The notes under the pieces were generated by a model. The model was not told the DNA's origin. It saw nothing but the letters and a program-made list of their open reading frames with translations, and ran no database searches. From Bacteroidales bacterium (GTDB taxonomy: Bacteria; Bacteroidota; Bacteroidia; Bacteroidales; P3), in assembly GCA_017449975.1 (NCBI GenBank), contig JAFSYK010000057.1, forward strand, positions 1 through 59,007: a DNA stretch of 59,007 nucleotides, written 5' to 3'. Below are positions 37,349 to 46,171 of the stretch, in pieces. Position numbers and translations under genes: made by a program. The number at the start of each line of letters is the position of its first letter. Positions within the stretch are counted from its first letter, which is position 1.

Positions 37349-38269
37349 GTGTCTGCCGTCTCTGTCATCGTACCCAACTACAACCACGCCGCCTATCTGC
37401 AGCAGCGCATCGACAGCATCCTGAACCAAAGCTTTCAGGACTTCGAGCTCATCCTGCTCGACGACTGTTCCACCGACGACAGTCGGGCGGTGCTGGAGCG
37501 TTACCGCGAAGAGCCCCATGTGACCCATATCGTCTACAACACAACAAACAGCGGCTCCCCTTTCCACCAATGGGCCAAAGGGGTGACGCTGGCACAGGGC
37601 GAATGGGTGTGGATTGCCGAGAGTGACGACTGGGCGGATCCCGACATGCTCGACACGCTCCTGGATGCCGCCCACCGGCATCCGTCGTGCGGCATCGTCT
37701 ACGGACAGGCGCGGCGTATGCGCGACGGACAGGAGGCATGGCCGACACCTGTCACGGGAACCGAGCAGGCCTACCCTGGTGCCGACTTCGCACGCAGGCG
37801 GCTGCTCTACGGCAACGTCATCTACAACGTCAGCATGACGCTCATGCGTCGCGAGCTGCTGCAGCACACCGACATGGACGTCCTCGGTGCCCTGCGGCTC
37901 TGCGGCGACTGGATGCTCTACGCCCAGCTCTGCTCACAGACCGACGTTCTGGAGGTGAGCCGTCTGGTCAGCAACTATCGTATGCACGACAGCAACACCT
38001 CTTTCCGTGTCTACTCCGAAGGCGGCGCCTTGCTGGAAGGCATCGCCGTGCTGGAATATATTGCAAAACAATACCATGTGCCCGGCTACCGCTACGCCCG
38101 TCACTGGGGACGCGAATGGATGAAACAATGGCGCGACCTGCACTTCAACCGGCAAACGCAGCGACAGCTGCGCCGACGCATCGCGCCGCGTCACCCACTC
38201 CTCTACGCCTACCATCTGGTCTACCGACTCAAGAACTACTGGAAACAAAGCACCGTATGCCACGAGTAA
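37349..38269 (+). CDS. Family 2 glycosyltransferase
   Basis: 306 residues from the GTG at 37349 (read VSAVSVIVPNYNHA), chosen because upstream frame overlaps the methyltransferase and no ATG lies close. The GT-A core has SVIVPNYNHAAYL, DFELILLDDCSTDDS and the DxD-like AESDDWADP. A C-terminal basic helical part (RHWGREWMKQWRDLHFN) may sit on the membrane. It adds one sugar to the growing glycan; donor and acceptor are unknown. The end overlaps the next gene's start by 13 bp. Confidence 0.88.
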   Translation: MSAVSVIVPNYNHAAYLQQRIDSILNQSFQDFELILLDDCSTDDSRAVLERYREEPHVTHIVYNTTNSGSPFHQWAKGVTLAQGEWVWIAESDDWADPDMLDTLLDAAHRHPSCGIVYGQARRMRDGQEAWPTPVTGTEQAYPGADFARRRLLYGNVIYNVSMTLMRRELLQHTDMDVLGALRLCGDWMLYAQLCSQTDVLEVSRLVSNYRMHDSNTSFRVYSEGGALLEGIAVLEYIAKQYHVPGYRYARHWGREWMKQWRDLHFNRQTQRQLRRRIAPRHPLLYAYHLVYRLKNYWKQSTVCHE

Positions 38270-39273
38270 CCGTTCTGATGCCCACCTACAATGTGGCCCC
38301 CTACATCGACGAGGCCATCGACAGCGTGCTACGGCAACGCTACCGTGACTTCGTGCTGCTGGTTGTCGACGACGCGTCGACCGACGGCACCTGGGAACGG
38401 GTGTGCCGATACGACGACCCCCGCATCCGTCGTGTGCGCCACGACAGCAACCTGGGGCTGGCCGACAACCTCAACAGCGGCCTGGCGCTCATCGAGACGG
38501 AATACACGGCGCGCATGGACGGCGACGACATCGCCGAACCCGACTGGCTGGAATCCGAGGTGGCTTTTCTGGATAGCCACCCCGACATCGGTGTCTGCGG
38601 TGGCGGCTGCGAGGTGTTCGGCAGCAAGCACTACACGGTACGTTTCCCCGCCGACGCGCCGTCGGTGGCCGTCAACATGCTCTTCGAATGCAGCATCACC
38701 GTGCCCACCTTCCGCACCAGCCTGTATCGTGACCAGGGACTGCACTACCGCAGCGACGCCTTCCCCGCCGAAGACTACCGCTTCTGGGCCGACTGCCTGC
38801 AGGTGACCCGTACCTGCAACATCCCGCGCGTGCTCTTCCGCTACCGCATGCACGAGAAGCAGATCAGCACAGCACTACACAGCCGCCAGCAGCAACAGTC
38901 CGATGCCGTGCGGCGCATCATGCTCCATCGACTCAACGCCGACATCAGCGACAGCGATGTCGACTACTTCCTCCGCTGTTACGCCCCCGGCAAGGTGGAC
39001 AGCCGCGCCGACTACCGCGCCATGCGACGCTTCAGCCGCCGGATGGTCGAACTGAACCGGACACAGCGGCACTACGACGCAGCGGCGCTGCGCCGCCGCT
39101 GCCGACATCAGGAGGTGCAGGCCTTGTACCACCACATCATCCGACGCTACTTCCACGACGGCTATACGCTCCGCGCCTATCTGCGCTATCTGCTCAGCGG
39201 CTGCGCCTGGCGCACCACGATGCACTACGAGATACGATTCCTCATCAAAAGCCTACTGCACCGCTCCCTATGA
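38257..39273 (+). CDS. Family 2 glycosyltransferase
   Basis: 338 residues from the ATG at 38257, inside the end of the preceding gene. VTVLMPTYNVAPYIDEAIDS, DFVLLVVDDASTDGTW and ARMDGDDIAEPDWL show the GT-A fold with its DGDD metal/nucleotide site. The C-terminal third (residues 230-338) is Arg-rich and helical. Coupled to the deacetylase-like gene by an ATGA overlap. Confidence 0.92.
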   Translation: MPRVTVLMPTYNVAPYIDEAIDSVLRQRYRDFVLLVVDDASTDGTWERVCRYDDPRIRRVRHDSNLGLADNLNSGLALIETEYTARMDGDDIAEPDWLESEVAFLDSHPDIGVCGGGCEVFGSKHYTVRFPADAPSVAVNMLFECSITVPTFRTSLYRDQGLHYRSDAFPAEDYRFWADCLQVTRTCNIPRVLFRYRMHEKQISTALHSRQQQQSDAVRRIMLHRLNADISDSDVDYFLRCYAPGKVDSRADYRAMRRFSRRMVELNRTQRHYDAAALRRRCRHQEVQALYHHIIRRYFHDGYTLRAYLRYLLSGCAWRTTMHYEIRFLIKSLLHRSL

Positions 39274-39986
39274 TACTACGACGCATCCGACGTAAACTGT
39301 ACAAGATAACCCATCCCGCCATTGCCGAGGTATGGATGCTGCACCGTGTCGTCGACAGCCGCAGCGACCTGCCGGGCGAGCGCACACTGGAGGTGACACC
39401 CGCATGGCTGCGGCAACAGGTCGACCAGCATCTTGCCGCTGGCGGCCGCTTTGTGTCGCTGGACACGCTGATGCACGAACTGCAACAGCCTGCCAAACGA
39501 CAGAAAGGGACGGTAGCCGTCACCTTCGACGAGGGCTGTAGCGAGACCTTGGAGCAGGTGCTGCCCCTCTTCCGACAACGGCAGATACCCTTTGCCCTGT
39601 TTGTCGCCACCGACTTCGTCGGCGGCGCGCACCCTATCGGCTGGTACCGACAACAGCCGCCCATGATGAGCTGGGACAAGCTGGCCGCAGTGTGTCGCGA
39701 CCCGCTCTGCACCATCGGCGCACACACCGTCAGCCATCCCCACCTCTGCCAGCTGAGCGAGGCACAGGTGATGGAAGAGCTCACCCTGTCGCGGCAACAG
39801 CTGGAAGAACGGCTGCACATCCCCATACGCTACTTCTCCTACCCCTACGGCGAGCGCAACGCTGCCGTCATGGAATGCGCACGCCAGGCCGGCTACACGG
39901 CCGCCTTCGAAGCCTGGGGCGGCGCCGTCCGCACCCGTGCCAACCGCTACAACCTCCCACGCATTCCCAAGACTCAAATACCCTAA
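39270..39986 (+). CDS. Polysaccharide deacetylase-family (NodB-fold) protein
   Basis: 238 residues. NodB motif 1 appears as VTFDEGCSE; the usual form is TFDDG, so the metal-binding second Asp is Glu here. Motif 2 is GAHTVSHPHL with both His, and RYFSYPYGERN is motif 3. IPFALFVATDFVGG is the usual strand before motif 2. It likely removes N- or O-acetyl groups from glycan, or has related hydrolase activity. It ends in repeat-rich sequence at 39983. Confidence 0.82.
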   Translation: MILRRIRRKLYKITHPAIAEVWMLHRVVDSRSDLPGERTLEVTPAWLRQQVDQHLAAGGRFVSLDTLMHELQQPAKRQKGTVAVTFDEGCSETLEQVLPLFRQRQIPFALFVATDFVGGAHPIGWYRQQPPMMSWDKLAAVCRDPLCTIGAHTVSHPHLCQLSEAQVMEELTLSRQQLEERLHIPIRYFSYPYGERNAAVMECARQAGYTAAFEAWGGAVRTRANRYNLPRIPKTQIP

Positions 39987-40032
39987 CATAAAGTAGCCCC
40001 ACACTAACGCATTAACGCACTCCCACATCCCC
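39983..40032 (+). repeat. TAACGCATTAACGCACTCC phrase repeat
   Basis: The 46-bp gap between the deacetylase-like and next glycosyltransferase gene is mostly the phrase CACTAACGCATTAACGCACT followed by CCCACATCCCC. It starts at the stop codon of the upstream gene. Confidence 0.65.
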
Positions 40033-41004
40033 ATGCCTCGCTTCTCCGTCATCGTACCCATCTACAACACCGAGACCTATCTGGACAAATGTCTGGATTC
40101 GGTCATCGGACAGTCCTACGACGACTACGAAGTGGTCTGTGTCGACGACGGGTCGACCGACGGCAGCGCGGACATCCTGCAACGTTATGCGGCGCAAGAG
40201 CCACGCATCCGCATCATTCGCCAAGAGAACCACGGCATCGGCAGCGCACGCAACACAGGACTGCGGGCGGCGAAGGGCGACTACATCCTGTTTCTCGACA
40301 GCGACGACTGGCTGGAGGCCGACACCCTGCAGACGCTGGTCTGTCACACCGACGGCAACGACATGGTCTGCTTCGGCGGTCGGCGCTACTTCAACCAAGA
40401 ACAGCAATACGAAGCCTCAGACCCGATGGTGGCCGAGGCGGCGACGACAGGCTGGGACTACTACTGCCATCACGCGCTGGAGTCGCGCCGCTTTGCCTTC
40501 GTGTGTGTCGTGCTGCGCTGCTATCGGCGCGCGTTCCTGCTGCACAACGGTCTCTTCTTCCGCGAGGGCATCTACCACGAAGACAACCTCTTCTCCCCCA
40601 TCGTCTGCTACTACGCCCGCCGTGTCGCCGTCGTCGACCACACGCTCTACTCCTACCGTGTGCGTGCGCACAGCATCATGACCAGCCGCAGTCTTGTACA
40701 CTGGCAGAACCTCATCACCACCGCCAACCTGCTAGCCACCTTCTTTGCCGACAAAGACGACATCGACCGACAGGTGGTCTACCGCGCCATCACACACCAC
40801 TACCAGGCCGCTTTCGCCTCCAGCAACCGCAAGGACGATGCCGACCTCGCCGACAGGGTCGACTGGGACTGCTACCGTCGTGTGTCGCGAACCAAGCTGC
40901 GCCACCGCCTGCAATACAGCCTCATCCGTCTCTGTCCTGCCCTTTTCCGTCTGGAGCTGCGTCTGCTCTCGCCTACTCCCCCCATGCCCCTGCAGGGCAA
41001 ATAG
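40033..41004 (+). CDS. Family 2 glycosyltransferase
   Basis: 323 residues. FSVIVPIYNTETYLDKCLDS, YEVVCVDDGSTDGSADIL, GIGSARNTGLRAAKGDYILF and LDSDDWLEADTL are textbook GT2 motifs. GIYHEDNLFSP holds the likely catalytic-base ED. The C-terminal 90 residues are helical and basic. The stop codon TAG at 41002-41004 overlaps the start of a 9-bp array. Confidence 0.93.
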   Translation: MPRFSVIVPIYNTETYLDKCLDSVIGQSYDDYEVVCVDDGSTDGSADILQRYAAQEPRIRIIRQENHGIGSARNTGLRAAKGDYILFLDSDDWLEADTLQTLVCHTDGNDMVCFGGRRYFNQEQQYEASDPMVAEAATTGWDYYCHHALESRRFAFVCVVLRCYRRAFLLHNGLFFREGIYHEDNLFSPIVCYYARRVAVVDHTLYSYRVRAHSIMTSRSLVHWQNLITTANLLATFFADKDDIDRQVVYRAITHHYQAAFASSNRKDDADLADRVDWDCYRRVSRTKLRHRLQYSLIRLCPALFRLELRLLSPTPPMPLQGK

Positions 41005-41047
41005 GACTAATTGGACTAATTAGACCAATTGGGCAAATAAGACCAAA
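41003..41047 (+). repeat. 9-bp array, five units
   Basis: AGGACTAAT, TGGACTAAT, TAGACCAAT, TGGGCAAAT, AAGACCAAA in 9-bp phase, overlapping the stop codon of the upstream gene. Same family as 33561 and 36332. Confidence 0.8.
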
Positions 41048-41050
41048 TAC

Positions 41051-41112
41051 AATCCCACAATAACGCAATCAAAAAAATTTACAAATTAACGAATTAACGA
41101 ATTCCCGAATTC
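41051..41112 (+). repeat. AATTAACG phrase repeat
   Basis: CCCACAATAACGCAATC followed by AATTAACGAATTAACGAATT in an 8-bp step. Fills the rest of the gap to the next glycosyltransferase. Confidence 0.65.
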
Positions 41113-41115
41113 AAA

Positions 41116-42063
41116 ATGCCACTCTTCTCTGTCATCATACCGCTTTATAACAAGGCCCCCTATGTGCGCAAGGCCGTGGAGAGCGTCTTGGCGCAGACCT
41201 TTGTCGACTGGGAGCTCATCGTGGTGGACGACGGGTCGACCGACGATGGCGGCAAACAGGTTGCAACGCTCTCCGACAGCCACATTCGGATGATCAGGCA
41301 AGAGAACTGTGGGGTGAGCGTGGCACGCAACAACGGGGTGGCCGTCGCACAAGGCGACTATATCTGTTTTCTGGATGCCGACGACTGGTGGTGCGACGGC
41401 TATCTGGAGGCGATGCAGGGACTCATTGCACGGCATCCCGATGCGGGACTCTACAGCACCGCCTACCTCTTGGTCAAAAACGGACGACAACGGCAGGCAC
41501 CCATCGGGGTGGCCTCCGACTTCGCCGAAGGCGCCATCGACTACTGCGCCGTATATGCCCAGACGCTTTGCATGCCCGTCATCACCGGTGCCGCCTGTGT
41601 GCCGCGTCACGTGTTTGACGAACAGGGTGGCTTCCGTCGCGCACTCACACTGGGCGAGGACTTCGACTTGTGGCTGCGCATCGCCCAGAAGCACACGGTT
41701 GTGCTGCTCAACCGTGCGCTGGTGTATTACAACCAGGATGCCGACCCGCGGCACCGTGCCATCCGTCGGCTGCACGACCCCGCACACCATGTGCTGTGGA
41801 ACCTGCCGGAAATAGAGGCTCACGCGACGGAGAATACAAGCTATAAACAGCTTATCGACAGCCTGCGCGTCTATGGGCTCTACCCCTATTATCTCTCACG
41901 ACGTTACCGCGATGCCGCCCGACAGGAGCTCGACAAAGTGGACTGGCAGCGACAGCCCAAAGCATGGCGGCGCCGCTACAACACCCCTGTCGCCCTACTC
42001 CAAATACGGGAGCTGCTGCTGCGGACAGCGGCGGGCATCAAAGGCTACCTGCTGCCACATTGA
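41116..42063 (+). CDS. Family 2 glycosyltransferase
   Basis: 315 residues. LFSVIIPLYNKAPYVRKAVE, WELIVVDDGSTDDGGKQVA, GVSVARNNGVAVAQGDYICF and LDADDWWCDGY are the GT-A/GT2 motifs. TLGEDFDLWLRIA carries the putative catalytic base. It closely parallels the glycosyltransferase at 40033 in architecture, but the two are clearly divergent, so a recent duplication is not indicated. Confidence 0.93.
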   Translation: MPLFSVIIPLYNKAPYVRKAVESVLAQTFVDWELIVVDDGSTDDGGKQVATLSDSHIRMIRQENCGVSVARNNGVAVAQGDYICFLDADDWWCDGYLEAMQGLIARHPDAGLYSTAYLLVKNGRQRQAPIGVASDFAEGAIDYCAVYAQTLCMPVITGAACVPRHVFDEQGGFRRALTLGEDFDLWLRIAQKHTVVLLNRALVYYNQDADPRHRAIRRLHDPAHHVLWNLPEIEAHATENTSYKQLIDSLRVYGLYPYYLSRRYRDAARQELDKVDWQRQPKAWRRRYNTPVALLQIRELLLRTAAGIKGYLLPH

Positions 42064-42074
42064 GAATAATGTCG

Positions 42075-42082
42075 TATCTTTG
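42075..42082 (+). promoter_or_regulatory. -7 promoter box (TATCTTTG) giving a near-leaderless mRNA
   Basis: Exact TATCTTTG match ending only 8 bp before the ATG at 42091. With a start site 5-7 bp past the box, the transcript would begin within a few bases of the start codon. Confidence 0.55.
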
Positions 42083-42090
42083 TATATTCA

Positions 42091-42813
42091 ATGATACCAA
42101 AGATTCTACATTATTGCTGGTTTGGTCGAAAACCGCTACCGCCGCTGGCTCAGCAATGTATTGCCAGCTGGCATCACCACATGCCCGACTGGGACTATCG
42201 CCTGTGGAACGAAGAGACCTTTGATATCGACAGTGTCCCCTACACCCGCGAGGCCTACCAAGCAGGCAAATATGCCTTTGTGAGCGACTACGTGCGGCTG
42301 TGGGCGCTGCAGCAATACGGCGGACTCTATCTGGATGTCGACATGTTTGTCTTCCGCTCCTTTGAACCGCTGCTACACCACACCGCTTTTGCCGGATTCG
42401 AAGGCAGCAAGCGTCATCCTGTCGGCATGGGAGTCCTCGCATCAACGGCACATGGCAGCTGGATCGACGAGATGTGCGCCGCCTACGAAGGTCGCCATTT
42501 CCTGCGTGCCGACGGCGCGCCGGACCTCACCACCATCGTGCAACACCTTACCGCCGTCATGGCCGCCAACGGGCTGCGGCAAGACAACAGCGAGCAGGAT
42601 TACAGAGACCTGCACCTCTTCCCCACCGACTACTTCTCGCCCCACCAAACGACGGGCGAATACCTGCGCACCGACAACACCTACTGCGAGCACCGCGACC
42701 TACATTCATGGGGCGACACAAAGCCCACGTGGAAAGAGCGTCTGCTGCGCTGTGTCGGGACAAACAATCGCATCCGTATCATCAAACTCAAACGACGACT
42801 GTTAGACCGATGA
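42091..42813 (+). CDS. Family 32-type glycosyltransferase
   Basis: 240 residues. IPKILHYCWFGRKPLPPLAQ opens the protein as in capsular GT32 enzymes (mannosyl/galactosyl transferases). SDYVRLWALQQYGGLYLDVD contains the DxD nucleotide-sugar/metal motif. The rest (FEPLLHHTAFAGFEGSK) fits the family. First gene of a tightly overlapped set of four (42091-47961); the stop overlaps the next start (ATGA). Confidence 0.92.
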   Translation: MIPKILHYCWFGRKPLPPLAQQCIASWHHHMPDWDYRLWNEETFDIDSVPYTREAYQAGKYAFVSDYVRLWALQQYGGLYLDVDMFVFRSFEPLLHHTAFAGFEGSKRHPVGMGVLASTAHGSWIDEMCAAYEGRHFLRADGAPDLTTIVQHLTAVMAANGLRQDNSEQDYRDLHLFPTDYFSPHQTTGEYLRTDNTYCEHRDLHSWGDTKPTWKERLLRCVGTNNRIRIIKLKRRLLDR

Positions 42814-44213
42814 TACCCTTTCTGCCCCATCAGATTTCATTAAAAGCCATCGGTCTCTATCTGGGCGCGCTGGCGGCCGTGACGCTACTGTTCTTCCGTT
42901 ACGCCATGCCGGTGGAATACATCGCCATGGGTATCGTATGGGTGACAGCTTTCTTCGGTCTCGTGGCGTGGACCTCGCGCAAGACCTACACCATGAAAAG
43001 CCGCGGCTACCTGGGGGTGATGCTCTCGTTGGCCTTGGCGTTGCGTGTCGCCTGGGTTATCTTCTCCTACTTCTTCTATCAAATCAAGACAGGCCACCCC
43101 TTTGAGTTTGAAGCCGCCGACGCCTGGGAATACCACGCCGACGCCACCTGGCTGGCCACCACCTCATGGCGCTACACCTGGGACTACCTCGTCGCGTCGC
43201 GCTCCACGCTGTCCGACTCGGGCTATCTGCTCTATCTCTCGACACTCTACCGCATCATCGGTCCCAACATCCTCGTCGCGCGCCTGGTCAAGGCATTGAT
43301 CGGTGTCGCCACCTGCTGGCTGCTCTATCGACTGGCGTCGCGCACTCTGGGCGAGAGCACCGGACGGCTGACAGGACTGATGGCGGCCTGCATGCCCAAC
43401 CTCATCATCTACTGCGGACTACACCTGAAGGAGACCGAGATGATTTTTCTTGTCGTCGCCTTTCTGGAGCGTGCCGACGCACTGCTGCGCAGCCGACACT
43501 ACACCGTGCTGTCGGTCGCCGCTCCCCTGCTGTTGGGACTTGCCCTCTTCACCTTCCGCACCGTGCTGGGCGCCACCGCCCTCTTCGCCTTCGTCAGCGC
43601 CGTACTCTTCACCAGCAACGAGATTGTACAGCGGAGCCGGAAACTGGTGCTGGGCGGATGGATAGCGCTGACGCTGGCCATCCTGGCTGGTGGCACTATC
43701 GCCACCGAGACCGAAGGCTACTGGACCAGTCGTCACGAGAACCAGCAGGTGAAGCGCGAACAGCAGACCCTGCGTGGCAACAAATGGGCGCAGTATGCCA
43801 CCGGCACCGTGATGGCCCCCATGATGTTTGTGCTGCCGTTCCCCACCATGGTCGACGTGGAGCAGCAGTACAACCAGAACGTGATGCACGGCGGCAACTA
43901 CGTACGCAACATGCTGGGCGGCTTCGTGGTGTTGTCGGTTTTCAGTGCCTTCTTCAAACGCAAAGACTGGCGCAACAAGGTGTTGGTGGGCAGTTTCATG
44001 ATAGCCTACCTCACCATCATCTCCATGAGTGGTTTCGCCAACTCGGAACGCTTCCTGTTGCCCGGGTTGCCGCTGTTGCTGCTCTTCGCCGCCGACGGGG
44101 TGGCCGGGCTCGACGCCCACAACTATCGTTTCGTCAAAATCTGGTACTGGGTGGTGCCCGTCATGGCCGTCGCCTGGGCCTTTTTCAAAGTGGGAAGCCG
44201 CGGACTGTTATGA
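42810..44213 (+). CDS. Multi-spanning membrane glycosyltransferase-like protein (GT39/ArnT style)
   Basis: 467 residues from the ATG at 42810. About eleven hydrophobic spans. The first periplasmic loop has FEFEAADAWEYHADATWLAT, with acidic residues placed like the catalytic Asp/Glu of GT-C enzymes, and HLKETEMIFLVVAFL follows a later span. A GT-C enzyme uses lipid-phosphate sugar donors at the periplasmic face. An alternative role as polymerase cannot be excluded. ATGA overlaps at both ends show tight coupling. Confidence 0.7.
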   Translation: MIPFLPHQISLKAIGLYLGALAAVTLLFFRYAMPVEYIAMGIVWVTAFFGLVAWTSRKTYTMKSRGYLGVMLSLALALRVAWVIFSYFFYQIKTGHPFEFEAADAWEYHADATWLATTSWRYTWDYLVASRSTLSDSGYLLYLSTLYRIIGPNILVARLVKALIGVATCWLLYRLASRTLGESTGRLTGLMAACMPNLIIYCGLHLKETEMIFLVVAFLERADALLRSRHYTVLSVAAPLLLGLALFTFRTVLGATALFAFVSAVLFTSNEIVQRSRKLVLGGWIALTLAILAGGTIATETEGYWTSRHENQQVKREQQTLRGNKWAQYATGTVMAPMMFVLPFPTMVDVEQQYNQNVMHGGNYVRNMLGGFVVLSVFSAFFKRKDWRNKVLVGSFMIAYLTIISMSGFANSERFLLPGLPLLLLFAADGVAGLDAHNYRFVKIWYWVVPVMAVAWAFFKVGSRGLL

Positions 44214-46171
44214 GAGTGCTCGTCGTCACCAGCTACAACAACGGTGCCGTGGCACCCTTCGTCGCCGAACAGGTCGATGCGCTGCGTCGCGCCGGTGTCG
44301 ACTGCGACTACTATCTGGTGCAGGGCAAAGGGCTGCGCGGCTACCTACGCAACCGTGCCCCGCTGATGGATAAAATCCGCTCCTTTCAGCCCGACCTCGT
44401 CCACGCCCATTACGGTCTCTGCGGCCTGCTGGCCAACCTGCAGCGACAGGTGCCGGTGGTCACCACCTTCCATGGCAGCGATGTCAACTGCCGCCGGCTG
44501 CGGCCACTGAGCCGTCTGGCCTGCCGGCTGTCGGCACACAGCCTCTTCGTCACCGAGCTGCTGCGGAAAAAGATGGGCAGCCGTCGCCCCAACAGCACCG
44601 TGCTGCCCTGCGGCGTGGACACGGTGCTGTTCAAACCCTGCGACCGACAGACGGCACGCCGCCAGCTGCTGCTGCCCGAGGAGCAGCCGCTCGTGCTCTT
44701 TGCCGGCAACTACGCCGACCCCGCCAAAGATGTCGCTCTGGCACGTGCCGCGCTGCAACATCTGCCACAAGTGCGCCTGATAGAGCCTCGCGGCTACAGT
44801 CGTGAACAGATGGTGCTGCTGTTCAGTGCCGTCGACCTGCTGCTGCTCACCTCGCGCAGCGAAGGGTCGCCACAGGTGGTCAAAGAGGCGCTGGCCTGCA
44901 ACTGTCCTGTCGTCAGCGTCGACGTGGGCGACGTGCGGCAGCGCATCACCGGCATCGATGGCTGCGCCATCGCATCCCGCCGTCCCGAAGCCATCGCCAA
45001 CAGCATAGCCACCGTGCTGCTGCGGCAACGCTGCACCGAAGGACGACAGCGCATCCTCTCGCAACAACTCGACAACGACAGCGTGGCACAGCGGCTGCTA
45101 TGCCGCTACCGCAACATTGTCGACAATCCCGAAGTTGGCTGCATAGACCTCACCCAAGAGCAAATACCTCAGGAGTTTACCGACCAGTGGGATGCGCTGT
45201 ACCGCCAATCGGCCACCGCCACCGTGTTCCAGTCGCGGGACTTCCTCCATTTCATCGAGACCCTCGACAACTGGGAACCCTTTGCCCTCGGCGTCACCGA
45301 GGCGGGTGTGCTGAAAGGCGTGATGGTGGGCATCATCCAACACGAGGGCGGTGCGTTGCGCCGCTTCTTCAGCCGCCGCGCCATCGTCAACGGCGGCCCC
45401 CTGCTGGCCGGCGACATCTCCGACAAGGCCGTGAGCGCACTACTCGACAGCGGCGCCCGTCAGCTGCGTCGTCGTGCCATCTACATAGAAACCCGCAACC
45501 TCAACGACTATTCGCAGCACACGGCGCTCTTTGCCAGCCGCCACTATCGCTATAAGCCCCACTACAACTTCCTGCTCACCCTGTCCGACGACTTCAGCGA
45601 CCACTACCACCGCAGTGTGCGACGCAACCTACAGACAGCCCTTCGGCAGCCTTTGCAGATTTGCCACACAGCCACTCTGGACGACGTGCGCCAGTTCTAC
45701 GGACTGCTGCGCGACTGCTACACCCAGCGCGTACACCTACCCTTGCCACCCCTGTCGTTCTTTGAGGCCTGCCACAACAGTCCGCTGTTCCACTACACGC
45801 TGGTCAGAGACGAGGCCGACACCATCGTCGCCGGCACCTTGACGGCTCTCACCGTGGGCAGAACGGCACATCTGTGGTTTGCCGCAGGCAGCCGCAGCGC
45901 TGCCAGACAGCTATATCCCTCAACGGTGGCCTATGGCGCCACGCTGCGCTTCTGCCACGAACAGGGGTTCACCTGCTTCGACTTTATGGGGGCAGGACGA
46001 CCGGGCGACGGCGGCTATGGTGTGCGTGACTTCAAGAAACGCTTCGGAGGCACGCAGGTCGAACAAGGACGCTTCCTCCGCATACTTCACCCCATCCGTT
46101 ACGCCATCGGCTGCCTTGCCGTCGGCATACTCCGACACGGACACTTCCACTCATACTCACAGGACGCATGA
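44210..46171 (+). CDS. Family 4 glycosyltransferase fused to a FemAB/GNAT-type domain
   Basis: 653 residues from the ATG at 44210. Residues 1-305 are a short GT-B family 4 enzyme: LVVTSYNNGAVAPFVAEQVD, FHGSDVN, LPCGVDTVLF and LLTSRSEGSPQVVKEALAC (the ExxxxxxxE region). Residues 312-653 are a FemAB/BioF2-like acyltransferase domain: VFQSRDFLHFIETLDNWEPF, the aromatic and polar HRSVRRNLQTALRQ, and FDFMGAGRPGDGGYGVRDFK then KRFGG at the end. In related bacteria these are separate neighbouring genes. The second domain may add an acyl or amino-acyl group to the sugar placed by the first; this is inference. Confidence 0.85.
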   Translation: MRVLVVTSYNNGAVAPFVAEQVDALRRAGVDCDYYLVQGKGLRGYLRNRAPLMDKIRSFQPDLVHAHYGLCGLLANLQRQVPVVTTFHGSDVNCRRLRPLSRLACRLSAHSLFVTELLRKKMGSRRPNSTVLPCGVDTVLFKPCDRQTARRQLLLPEEQPLVLFAGNYADPAKDVALARAALQHLPQVRLIEPRGYSREQMVLLFSAVDLLLLTSRSEGSPQVVKEALACNCPVVSVDVGDVRQRITGIDGCAIASRRPEAIANSIATVLLRQRCTEGRQRILSQQLDNDSVAQRLLCRYRNIVDNPEVGCIDLTQEQIPQEFTDQWDALYRQSATATVFQSRDFLHFIETLDNWEPFALGVTEAGVLKGVMVGIIQHEGGALRRFFSRRAIVNGGPLLAGDISDKAVSALLDSGARQLRRRAIYIETRNLNDYSQHTALFASRHYRYKPHYNFLLTLSDDFSDHYHRSVRRNLQTALRQPLQICHTATLDDVRQFYGLLRDCYTQRVHLPLPPLSFFEACHNSPLFHYTLVRDEADTIVAGTLTALTVGRTAHLWFAAGSRSAARQLYPSTVAYGATLRFCHEQGFTCFDFMGAGRPGDGGYGVRDFKKRFGGTQVEQGRFLRILHPIRYAIGCLAVGILRHGHFHSYSQDA

